A DNA stretch of 15,310 nt, from positions 1-15,310 of the forward strand of contig CAVURW010000217.1 of NCBI GenBank assembly GCA_963743595.1, in the 5' to 3' direction. Below the pieces are notes generated by a model. The model had not been told where the DNA came from. It did no database searches and was given only the letters and a program-made list of their open reading frames with translations. The translations under genes were made by a program, and so were the position numbers. This document shows positions 7,530 through 14,390 of this stretch, in pieces. The stretch's first letter is position 1; each line of letters starts with the position of its first letter. Source of the DNA: CAVURW01 sp963743595 (GTDB lineage Bacteria; Verrucomicrobiota; Verrucomicrobiia; Methylacidiphilales; UBA1321).

Positions 7530-7581
7530 GCGTTTGTAGACGCTCTCTCGAAGCGTGATTCTCTTTGCATTTTGCAAACGC
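7530..7581. repeat. Short inverted and direct repeats upstream of the PagL-like gene
   Basis: GCGTTTG at 7530-7536 is inverted as CAAACGC at 7575-7581. The 9-base word ACGCTCTCT occurs at 7540-7548 and again at 7578-7586. Between them TTTGCA (7564-7569) and TGCAAA (7573-7578) form a small dyad. All lie in the 187-base spacer between the small unknown gene and the PagL-like gene, so an operator is possible. The words are short and could be partly chance. Confidence 0.3.
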
Positions 7582-7612
7582 TCTCTTGCGATTTACGAGG
7601 AGTTTCTCGCCA

Positions 7613-7861
7613 CTACACCGAAGACCAGAATGCGAAGGCTTCCTTGATCCAATCGGCAAATTCTTCAGGCCCCATTCGAGCGATTTCGACTGTCGAGCGG
7701 GGGCTCGGGACCTCTGAATTAAATGCATGGATTTCGTTGATCCAAATATCGACCTTTTCGCCTGCCTTGAGTCGACCTTGCGTCTTAACTTGAACTGCGG
7801 CGAGATCGGCTGCAACCAGAGCATGCACGTGGAATTCCTCGTCGTTAACTTTGATTTTCAT
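7613..7861 (-). CDS. Small hypothetical protein, 82 residues
   Basis: I do not recognise this family. From the ATG at 7861 the product is 82 residues: an N-terminal beta-rich half ('MKIKVNDEEFHVHAL', 'VDIWINEIHAF') and a C-terminal helix with Trp ('EEFADWIKEAFAFW'). It has no signal peptide, Cys or membrane segment. The frame continues upstream to a GTG at 7966, but those residues are unlike a protein and that start falls inside a conserved dyad, so the shorter form is preferred. No strong ribosome binding site is visible. It is divergent from the gene at 8069 and shares a 207-base regulatory spacer with it. The spacer to the PagL-like gene downstream is 187 bases, so the two may be separate units. 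Confidence 0.55.
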   Translation of the reverse strand: MKIKVNDEEFHVHALVAADLAAVQVKTQGRLKAGEKVDIWINEIHAFNSEVPSPRSTVEIARMGPEEFADWIKEAFAFWSSV

Positions 7862-7909
7862 GTGGAGACGGTTGCAGCTTTCGTACCCAAGACAAGTCGC
7901 GCCAGATAA

Positions 7910-7961
7910 TGCAATTTGCAGAGCGGTAGAAAGGCGTAATGGCGGATGCGTGCAATTTGCA
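7910..7961. promoter_or_regulatory. Two identical TGCAA-N-TTGCA dyads, candidate operator pair
   Basis: The 11-base word TGCAATTTGCA occurs exactly at 7910-7920 and again at 7951-7961. It is a perfect palindrome apart from the central base. The centres are 41 bases apart, close to four helical turns, so a dimeric regulator could bind both copies on the same DNA face. Both lie in the spacer between the divergent small genes at 7861 and 8069, where an operator is expected. No known regulator can be assigned to this motif by eye. Confidence 0.5.
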
Positions 7962-7976
7962 TGCACTTTTTACGCC
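7933..7976. repeat. Nested inverted repeat in the divergent spacer
   Basis: GGCGTAA at 7933-7939 is complementary to TTACGCC at 7970-7976. Inside it, GTGCA at 7950-7954 pairs with TGCAC at 7962-7966, followed by TTTTT. The inner arm contains the second TGCAATTTGCA dyad. It could be a cruciform, an operator or a short terminator-like hairpin facing the plus strand. Confidence 0.4.
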
Positions 7977-7985
7977 GCTTAAAGT
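7957..7985 (+). promoter_or_regulatory. Weak sigma70-like promoter candidate
   Basis: TTGCAT (7957-7962), a 17-base spacer and TAAAGT (7980-7985) could serve the plus-strand gene at 8069. The -35 element would overlap the second dyad, giving a simple repression geometry. The match to consensus is only partial (3 of 6 and 4 of 6). Confidence 0.25.
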
Positions 7986-8068
7986 GTATCTCGCTGATCA
8001 TCAGGCACTTGTATTTGTTGAGTCGTCTGGCACCGGGTTTGCTAAACGCTTTCAATCCAAAAACAACT

Positions 8069-8437
8069 ATGAATTTCTCAATCAAAAACTTCGAAGATCT
8101 TGGGCACCGCGAAAAAATGGTCACGCTAGATGACATGATTTGGGATTCCAGAGAGGATGTCCTGCAATCGGAAACGGTGGAATTTGAATTGAGCACATCG
8201 GCAGTTCAGGAGCCGGAAGTGATCGAAATGGAGTTCGAAAATGAGACGGTAAAAATCTGCGGCGATCACCTGGAAGTATCAGTTCTTTTCACAGTCGAAG
8301 ATCGGCAGAGGCATTCTGAAGGTGATTCAAAACTGGTGGTCTCGACAGTTGCCGTTATCGATGACATCGGAAGAGTGGCCTACGAACAGACGGTTGTAGT
8401 CCCTGCCATCGGTGAAGCGATGGCCGAACCCATTTAG
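8069..8437 (+). CDS. Hypothetical acidic protein, 122 residues
   Basis: I do not recognise this protein. The ATG at 8069 gives 122 residues. The frame is open back to 7946, but that extension overlaps the dyad region and looks untranslated. The product is strongly acidic and soluble, with an N-terminal helical part ('FEDLGHREKMVTLDDMIW'). Alternating hydrophobics suggest a beta-rich core from about residue 35 ('VEFELS', 'VIEMEFENETVKI', 'LEVSVLFTVED', 'KLVVSTVAVIDD'). No signal peptide, Cys or catalytic motif is visible. It is divergent from the 82-residue gene and convergent with the DUF1003 gene, 32 bases away. There is no clear ribosome binding site, which is common in this window. Confidence 0.6.
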   Translation: MNFSIKNFEDLGHREKMVTLDDMIWDSREDVLQSETVEFELSTSAVQEPEVIEMEFENETVKICGDHLEVSVLFTVEDRQRHSEGDSKLVVSTVAVIDDIGRVAYEQTVVVPAIGEAMAEPI

Positions 8438-8469
8438 ACCAGAATCTTCCGTACGTCGTGCGCAGCGCT

Positions 8470-8994
8470 CTATGGCTTCATCGACTGTTTAATTTGCTCA
8501 AAGATGACGTTCGGATCTGTAGCCTCCGCAAGGCCATCTGTATCACCACCCTCGTGGGGAATACCTAGGTGAGTACATATTTTTCGGAGGAGTAGAACGG
8601 TTTCGGTACCCTCTTGCTCATCGAGGAGGTCGAGTTGAAGAGCGAGTTGATTTCGTTGATCGGCTAACTTACTCTGCCGATTTTGGCTCATCATGATAAT
8701 GGGGCTTGCATAGGCTGCCTGAAATGAAAGAGCAAGATTCAATAAGATAAACGGGTAAGGGTCCCAAGGCTTAATGAGTTGGACGACATTTACCACCACC
8801 CAAGCGATTAACAGGATGGATTGCGTGATGATGAATGTCCAACTTCCAATGGCTTGTGCAAAGTTATCGGCTATTCGTTCACCAAACGTTCGCCTGGACT
8901 CGGCTTCGCGTTGAATTCGTGCGATCGTCTCTACGTTACGTTGTGAGATCGCAATTTGACGAGATTTGAGGTGTTTGGAAGCGGACTGATTCAT
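8470..8994 (-). CDS. DUF1003 domain membrane protein
   Basis: This 174-residue protein has the full DUF1003 pattern: 'FGERIADNFAQAIGSWTFI' at 37-55, a first helix at about 51-72, 'WDPYPFILLNLALSFQAAYASPIIMMSQNRQ' spread over 77-107 with the second helix, and a basic 'NRQ...ADQRN' exit. N- and C-terminal cytoplasmic arms are predicted. The function of the family is unknown; members are frequent in soil and marine bacteria. Its ATG at 8994 is one base after the stop of the PqiA-like gene, so the two are almost certainly co-translated. Confidence 0.92.
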   Translation of the reverse strand: MNQSASKHLKSRQIAISQRNVETIARIQREAESRRTFGERIADNFAQAIGSWTFIITQSILLIAWVVVNVVQLIKPWDPYPFILLNLALSFQAAYASPIIMMSQNRQSKLADQRNQLALQLDLLDEQEGTETVLLLRKICTHLGIPHEGGDTDGLAEATDPNVIFEQIKQSMKP

Positions 8995-8995
8995 A

Positions 8996-10168
8996 TTAGT
9001 TTTTTGTGGGGATTTTATGGGCTGGGAGAGCCAGGTTTGCGCTGTTGAGTTCCAGAGGCGAGCTCGGTGCCTGGACCCTTTCGTGAGTTGGAATCGTGTA
9101 TTCCTCGTAGGTGTAAAACGAAGAGCCTGCGGCGAATCCGAAGAGAATTAGGAAGAGGCCGATGATGACGCCAATACCGACGCGCCCATCTGGATGATTT
9201 CCTTCCGGCTTTGCGACAAGTCGAGACCTGACCAAAAGTTCCGTGGTGATCATGCTTACCACACAGTAGCCGATGAAATAATAGAGGCCAATACAGGCAA
9301 TCGATTTTGTTGCTTCCTGAAATTTTAGTGCGAACAGCGAGAGCAGAATTCCGGCGACAAATACATCTGCCATCGACCACTTTCCAATCGTGTGAAGAAA
9401 CTGCCCGATTTTGTAATTCCGCGAATCCGAATAGGAGACGGTGGCAAAGATAGTAAGACTAGCCTTCGTTAGAGGCGTAATAATACTGAAAAGGAGGAGA
9501 AAGCCCCCAATTGCCCAGTGGCCTGAAGTAAAGAGTTCGTAAATAATGGCGGCAATTCCCCGAATTTCGTATTGAACCACATAGCTGAAAGTGCCCGTTT
9601 CCATCGGAATCGCCGGGGCGGTCCAGATTACCATTACGGGAGCCAAGACACCGATAATGAAGCAACTCAGCGACGCCAAAGTTAGCAAGAGAATCACAAG
9701 TCGACTCTTAAAGCTGCGATCCAAAGCGACTCCAAGAGCTACCGCGAAGAGACTGAAATTGATGAGAAAACAGGCCCACCACGCCGTTACACAGGCTTCG
9801 TCTCGAACGGTTTTGAACGATTTTGCCAGACCTCTTCCTAGCTCGGATTCTGACTCTTCCTTAGACGAAAGCTCCAATTGATGTTTGATCGGTGAGGAGA
9901 GAAAAAAGCCGAGCAACGGATGTTTCTTAGCATATTGGTCGACTGCCTTTTCGCCTTCGTTCTTCAAATTATACGTCTTGAGAATGTCCTCAATCGCACT
10001 CGAAGAGGCCTGAGCATGGCTGATGATCTCATAAGAAGAGAGAGCGGCTACAATGATCAATGCGACGACTAAAGCGACTCGAAGGAGTCGGCCAATTACA
10101 CTAACCGGTGCGGTCGTCTCTTGAAGGGAGGGTTCCGACTCTGAACTTCGTGATTTCATAAAGTGCAT
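8996..10168 (-). CDS. PqiA-like integral membrane protein
   Basis: This 390-residue protein matches the paraquat-inducible protein A family in its C-terminal half: 'SGHWAIGGFLLLFSIITPLTK' across 215-235 and 'IGKWSMADVFVAGILLSLFALK' across 261-282. PqiA is the inner-membrane component of a lipid-transport pathway that also uses the MCE protein PqiB. Helices are seen at about 31-48, 130-150, 157-182, 218-245, 265-282, 288-310 and 330-350. It differs from classical PqiA: the CxxC zinc-type motifs are absent, and a long charged region (about 50-125) follows the first helix. No pqiB or MCE gene is adjacent. The ATG at 10168 is the first start in the frame; Met4 (10159) is equally possible, as neither has a clear ribosome binding site. 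It is transcribed away from kup and coupled to the DUF1003 gene. Confidence 0.8.
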   Translation of the reverse strand: MHFMKSRSSESEPSLQETTAPVSVIGRLLRVALVVALIIVAALSSYEIISHAQASSSAIEDILKTYNLKNEGEKAVDQYAKKHPLLGFFLSSPIKHQLELSSKEESESELGRGLAKSFKTVRDEACVTAWWACFLINFSLFAVALGVALDRSFKSRLVILLLTLASLSCFIIGVLAPVMVIWTAPAIPMETGTFSYVVQYEIRGIAAIIYELFTSGHWAIGGFLLLFSIITPLTKASLTIFATVSYSDSRNYKIGQFLHTIGKWSMADVFVAGILLSLFALKFQEATKSIACIGLYYFIGYCVVSMITTELLVRSRLVAKPEGNHPDGRVGIGVIIGLFLILFGFAAGSSFYTYEEYTIPTHERVQAPSSPLELNSANLALPAHKIPTKN

Positions 10169-10244
10169 ACGAGTATTTCACTTAGCAAAAGGAGTACCAC
10201 CACGACTGAGCCTGGAAAATGGACACTAAACGAGGAACTCATCG

Positions 10245-10289
10245 TGCAAATTACGGGATGCCTCTGAAAGTTTGGGCAGTGTAATTGCA
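10245..10289. promoter_or_regulatory. Imperfect inverted repeat in the divergent PqiA-like/kup spacer
   Basis: TGCAAATTAC at 10245-10254 is inverted, with one extra base, as GTAATTGCA at 10281-10289. Its half resembles the dyads at 7910 and 7951. It is in the 230-base spacer between the divergent PqiA-like gene and kup, so a shared regulator is possible. A shorter pair, GATTCG (10313-10318) and CGAATC (10338-10343), is nearer to kup. No clear promoter or riboswitch was recognised in this spacer. Confidence 0.35.
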
Positions 10290-10398
10290 AGATGCGGCGG
10301 ATGAAGACTGCTGATTCGTCGACTGCCTAGCAACAAGCGAATCCACAGAACGGCACGGTGCATGCAGCCGACACAGACCGCATTTCAAGCGACTAAAC

Positions 10399-12252
10399 AT
10401 GAAAAAAAATGCCGCACTTGCCTTCGGAACGTTAGGTGTGGTTTTCGGGGATATTGGCACCAGCCCGCTCTACGCGCTTACCCAGTGCTTTCAAAACTTG
10501 GATGGGTCGAAAATTGACCCCGCCTCCGTCATGGGAATCTTGTCGCTGGTGTTCTGGTCGCTCGTGCTCGTGGTTTGCGTGAAATACGCGACATTCGTCA
10601 TGAGAGCGGATCACGAGGGCGAGGGAGGCACCCTGGCGATGCTGGCATTGATTCATTCGAAGGAATCCGATCAGCAGCGAAGTCGTCCTGGTATTTTAAC
10701 GCTATTGGTTTTGTTTGGTTCGGCCCTGCTCTACGGCGATGGAATCATTACGCCTTCGATCTCCGTCATTTCCGCAGTGGAGGGGCTCCAGGTTGCGTCG
10801 CCAGCAGCAAAAGATCTCGTTGTTCCGCTTTCGGTAGGCATTTTGATCGGGCTCTTCCTTTTCCAATATCGGGGCACCGCCCGCATCAGTTATTTTTTCG
10901 CGCCCGTCATGGCTCTCTGGTTCTTGGCGTGCGCAGTGCTCGGCGTCCGAGGGATCTGTAAGGCACCGCAGATCCTGGCTGCACTAAATCCTGGTGTCGG
11001 AGCGTATTTTCTTTTTCACCATGGATTTTCTGGGCTGCTCGTCTTAGGCGGAGTGGTCCTCTGCTTGTCAGGAGCAGAAGCGCTCTTTGCCGATCTAGGG
11101 CATTTCGGGCGGTTACCGATAACTCTCGCATGGTATTGGGTCGTGCTCCCCAGCTTGCTCATCAATTATTTTGGTCAAGGCGCACTTCTCATTTTGCATC
11201 CAGAATTGCGGCAACAACCCTATTTCTCGCTGGTACCGCAGCCCATGCTCTATCCGATGGTTCTATTGGCAACTCTTGCGACCGTAATCGCTTCTCAGGC
11301 GCTTATTTCAGCTGTGTTTTCCCTCACGCAACAGGCCATTTCCATGGGTTACTGCCCACGTTTTGAGATAGTTCACACGTCACCGGACGAAAAAGGGCAA
11401 ATCTACGTACCTACGATCAATTACTTGCTCATGATCGCCTGCGTTGTTGTCATTGTTACCTTCAAAAGCTCGGCAAATTTAGGCAACGCCTATGGCCTGG
11501 CCGTCATTGGCACGATGACCATCACCTCGATTACCTACTACTTTGTTCTCAGACGAGTTTGGAATTGGCCAACTCTTGGTGCCGCCTCAGTAGTTGGTGC
11601 TTTTCTGTTCGTGGACAGTGCATTTTTAACGGGAAATCTGGTGAAGCTATTTTCCGGCGCTTGGGTGCCCATCGCATTTGCCGGATTTATATTTGCCGCT
11701 TTCTGGATCTGGACGACAGGACGTTTGCGCTATCAGCGCGCCCTGGAAGAGTGGTCGATGCCTATTCCCGTGTTCACTCGAGAAATGTCCGAATGGCAGG
11801 AACGCCTTGAAGGGACCGCGGTATTTTTGAGCCGACACGATTCTGTGCCGCTCGTTGGGAAAAATCAATGGCTCCACGATAACTGCAAGTATGAACAGGT
11901 TCTCTTAGTCACTGTATTAGAGAGGCAGGTGCCGCTCGTCGCCGAAGCTGATTCAACAGACATCGAGCAGGTGACGGAGAATTTCTGGAAAGTCACCTCA
12001 TCGTTCGGATTTTTGCAGCATCCAGACGTAAGCCAGGTTTTGAAAACACAGTCTTGTGGAAAATTACGGTTGGACTGGTCCCGTCTGGTCTTTTTCTTGC
12101 CTGAACCGGTTTTCGTAAAGCGCCCGTCTACATATGAACAGCTGGTGCAGTCGTGCTACTGTTTTCTTGTTAAGAATTCGCTTTCACCCGCGGAATATTT
12201 CCGCGTGCCTCCGCGGGATATCATTCATGTAGGTATCCAACTCGATATATAA
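10399..12252 (+). CDS. kup: Kup potassium uptake transporter
   Basis: The 617-residue product is close to the usual Kup length (about 622). Kup is a proton-coupled K+ importer of the inner membrane that works at low external K+ or low pH. The family signatures are intact: 'GVVFGDIGTSPLYA' at 13-26, 'ADHEGEGGTLAMLAL' at 70-84 and 'LYGDGIITPSISVISAVEGL' at 111-130. About a dozen helices fill the first 440 residues, and a cytoplasmic C-terminal domain follows, as expected. The ATG at 10399 is just before the first motif and there is no better upstream start; its ribosome binding site is weak. The histidine kinase gene follows after 49 bases on the same strand and may be co-transcribed, which would link potassium uptake to signalling. 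Confidence 0.95.
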   Translation: MKKNAALAFGTLGVVFGDIGTSPLYALTQCFQNLDGSKIDPASVMGILSLVFWSLVLVVCVKYATFVMRADHEGEGGTLAMLALIHSKESDQQRSRPGILTLLVLFGSALLYGDGIITPSISVISAVEGLQVASPAAKDLVVPLSVGILIGLFLFQYRGTARISYFFAPVMALWFLACAVLGVRGICKAPQILAALNPGVGAYFLFHHGFSGLLVLGGVVLCLSGAEALFADLGHFGRLPITLAWYWVVLPSLLINYFGQGALLILHPELRQQPYFSLVPQPMLYPMVLLATLATVIASQALISAVFSLTQQAISMGYCPRFEIVHTSPDEKGQIYVPTINYLLMIACVVVIVTFKSSANLGNAYGLAVIGTMTITSITYYFVLRRVWNWPTLGAASVVGAFLFVDSAFLTGNLVKLFSGAWVPIAFAGFIFAAFWIWTTGRLRYQRALEEWSMPIPVFTREMSEWQERLEGTAVFLSRHDSVPLVGKNQWLHDNCKYEQVLLVTVLERQVPLVAEADSTDIEQVTENFWKVTSSFGFLQHPDVSQVLKTQSCGKLRLDWSRLVFFLPEPVFVKRPSTYEQLVQSCYCFLVKNSLSPAEYFRVPPRDIIHVGIQLDI

Positions 12253-12301
12253 TAAGTGCTCTTCTGCCGTTCGCCGAGGGCGTCTGGACAAGCCTATCCT
12301 C

Positions 12302-13912
12302 GTGTGCGATACATTACCCTCTGTGGCTGGAGAGAAATCGAATACTAACCACGAGGAAGCAGAGCTTTCCCGGCTATTTTTGAGCCCCGAGATTGATCTG
12401 AGACGACTCGTTCGCGTCTACGAGACGATTCTATCTACCACTGATGATTTCGCATATATATTCGATACTCAAGGGAGGTTTCTCTACGCGAATGCCCGAT
12501 TGCTCAAGGTATGGGCCAAAACTCTCGACCAGGTTATTGGCAAGACATGCTATGAACTTGACTACCCGACATGGCATGCGGATATGCATACGCAGGAAAT
12601 TAAGAAAATTGTCCGAGACAAAGTGGCAATTCGTGGAGAGGTTCCATTTACGGGGGCCAGCGGCATCTCTGGGGTGTACGACTACATTTTCAAACCTGTT
12701 TTGGACGCGCGAGGTGAGGTTGAGCTGATCGTGGGCACTACCCGCGACGTGACCGAACGCAAGAAGACGGAACAGGCACTATCGGACAGCGAAGCCAGAT
12801 TGCTCCTATTTTTTAAATCAAATATCATCGGCCATATTTTTGGCGATCTTGACGGGAACGTTAATGACGCTAATGACGAGTATCTGCGGATCATCGGATA
12901 CTCGCGGGAAGAACTTCTGGCCGGTGAAGTTCGTTGGGACGCCATTACGCCGCCTGAACACTTGGTGCGAGATTTCGAAGCAATCGAAAAGGCAAAACAG
13001 ACCGGGTTTAGCGATCCCTACGAGAAAGAGTACATTCGAAAGGATGGTTCCCGTATTTGGGTTTTAGTCGGCTTTGTCCTCATTGATAATCGTAAGACGA
13101 TCGCGTTCATCCTCGATATCTCCGGCCAAAAACAATCTCAGCTCGAGCTGCTCGATGCGCAGTCTAAACTAAAAGCTTACTCTGAAAGGCTGGAATCCAT
13201 CGTGGAATCGCGGACCGCCAAGTTGCATGAGACGATTGCTGAGTTAGAGCACTTTTCCTATGCGATCGTGCATGACCTAAGGGCTCCTTTAAGAGCTATG
13301 GAGGGTTATGCCGATATGATGGAGGAAGAGTTAAATCGGGAGGCGATAAGTTTGTCTAAAGAGTACATTAGACGCATCAAGATTGCGGCGCGACGAATGG
13401 ATTTATTGATTTCCGATTCCTTAAATTACAGCCAGGCTGCTCGCGACGAGTTAGCTTTGGAACCCGTGAATCTTTTCGAATTAATCAATGGCTTGATTCA
13501 AACCTATCCAAATTTGAGGGAGGAAGTGTTAACAGTGCAGTTGGATCAGCGACTTCCAGTTGTTTTAGGCAATCAAGCAGCACTGACCCAGTGCTTTTCT
13601 AATCTCCTGGGTAACGCGGTAAAATTTGCAAAGAACGGCCAAAAAGCGAACGTGCGAATTACGTCGGAACCGGTTGAGTCGTCGCCGAGATTTGCTCGAA
13701 TTTGGGTGGAAGACGAGGGGGTTGGCATTCCACAGATTTATCAGGATCGAATCTTTGGCCTATTCCAGCGGGCGACCAAAGAGCGAGAAGGAACAGGCTT
13801 GGGACTGGCTATTGTTCGAAAAGTGGTTGAACGTATGAATGGTCGAGTTGGAGTCGAGTCAGTTGAAGGAATTGGAAGCCGATTTTGGGTGGAACTTCCC
13901 ATTGTACCCTGA
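12302..13912 (+). CDS. Two-PAS-domain sensor histidine kinase
   Basis: The 536-residue protein starts with GTG. It has no membrane segments, so it is a cytoplasmic sensor. A first PAS domain lies at about 40-155 ('ILSTTDDFAYIFDTQGRFLYAN' split over 43-64, ending 'GTTRDVTERKK'). A second lies at about 163-278, with a PAC tail ending 'LDISGQKQSQ'. A coiled linker leads to HisKA, with the phospho-acceptor His324 in 'VHDLRAPLRAMEGY'. The ATPase domain has the N box 'NLLGNAVKF' (Asn438), G1 'DEGVGIP' at 471-477, F box 'FGLFQR' and G2 'GTGLGLAI' at 497-504. This HisKA subtype is typical of phytochrome-like kinases, but no bilin-binding domain is present. The signal is unknown. The single-domain receiver gene is 28 bases downstream and is the probable partner. 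Confidence 0.92.
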   Translation: MCDTLPSVAGEKSNTNHEEAELSRLFLSPEIDLRRLVRVYETILSTTDDFAYIFDTQGRFLYANARLLKVWAKTLDQVIGKTCYELDYPTWHADMHTQEIKKIVRDKVAIRGEVPFTGASGISGVYDYIFKPVLDARGEVELIVGTTRDVTERKKTEQALSDSEARLLLFFKSNIIGHIFGDLDGNVNDANDEYLRIIGYSREELLAGEVRWDAITPPEHLVRDFEAIEKAKQTGFSDPYEKEYIRKDGSRIWVLVGFVLIDNRKTIAFILDISGQKQSQLELLDAQSKLKAYSERLESIVESRTAKLHETIAELEHFSYAIVHDLRAPLRAMEGYADMMEEELNREAISLSKEYIRRIKIAARRMDLLISDSLNYSQAARDELALEPVNLFELINGLIQTYPNLREEVLTVQLDQRLPVVLGNQAALTQCFSNLLGNAVKFAKNGQKANVRITSEPVESSPRFARIWVEDEGVGIPQIYQDRIFGLFQRATKEREGTGLGLAIVRKVVERMNGRVGVESVEGIGSRFWVELPIVP

Positions 13913-13940
13913 TACAACTCTGGCCTGCCAAAGCTGAACC

Positions 13941-14375
13941 ATGCTTACTATCTTGCTAATCGAGGACGACGAAGGAGACGCTTTTATGCTTCGTCGTGCT
14001 TTCGATCGCGAAGGCATCCTCGGCTCCATTCAGGTGGCGACAGATGGGAAGCAAGGGATGCGCTATCTTCAAGGTGAGGGGGAATTTCACGATCGTACGA
14101 AATACCCATTTCCGGACTTTGTATTTACTGATTTGAACATGCCAGTTCTGAATGGTTTCGATCTCCTCGAATGGCGAAAGACCCACAACGATTTTTCGGT
14201 AGTGCCCGTGATGGTGCTAAGCGCATCTAATCATCAGCAAGATATTGAGAAATCATATCGACTCGGTACCAATGCTTATTTTGTTAAACCCTCTTCATTA
14301 TCCCAGTTACAGAAATTGCTTCGCGACACACATAGTTTTTGGATGAGCACCGAACGCCCAAAGTTAAACAAGTGA
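13941..14375 (+). CDS. Single-domain response regulator (Rcp1-like receiver)
   Basis: The 144-residue protein is a receiver domain with no output domain. The acidic pair is Asp9/Asp10 ('IEDDEGDA'), the phospho-acceptor is Asp64 in 'FTDLNMP', Ser94 is the conserved hydroxyl residue in 'VLSAS', and Lys116 is in 'VKPSS'. The extended 'EFHDRTKYPFPDFVF' loop before the active Asp is a mark of the Rcp1 group, which pairs with PAS or phytochrome-type kinases like the one upstream. Without an output domain it probably acts by phosphotransfer or protein-protein contact. It ends 15 bases before the end of the convergent relaxase gene, so any terminator must lie within a coding end. Confidence 0.93.
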   Translation: MLTILLIEDDEGDAFMLRRAFDREGILGSIQVATDGKQGMRYLQGEGEFHDRTKYPFPDFVFTDLNMPVLNGFDLLEWRKTHNDFSVVPVMVLSASNHQQDIEKSYRLGTNAYFVKPSSLSQLQKLLRDTHSFWMSTERPKLNK

Positions 14376-14390
14376 GCGGTGAGCGCTTCA

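Noticed and set aside
7858..8196. Minus-strand open frame of 112 codons
   Set aside because: It overlaps the dyad spacer and the better-supported gene at 8069; the product is Ser/Lys/Arg-rich and lacks domain features.
10169..10398. Possible c-di-AMP (ydaO-type) or potassium riboswitch upstream of kup
   Set aside because: None of the conserved core segments of that riboswitch could be found; only short inverted repeats are present.
14376..14390. Terminator between the receiver and relaxase genes
   Set aside because: The gap is only 15 bases and the nearby GAGCGGTGAGCGCTTC does not form a convincing stem with a T-run.
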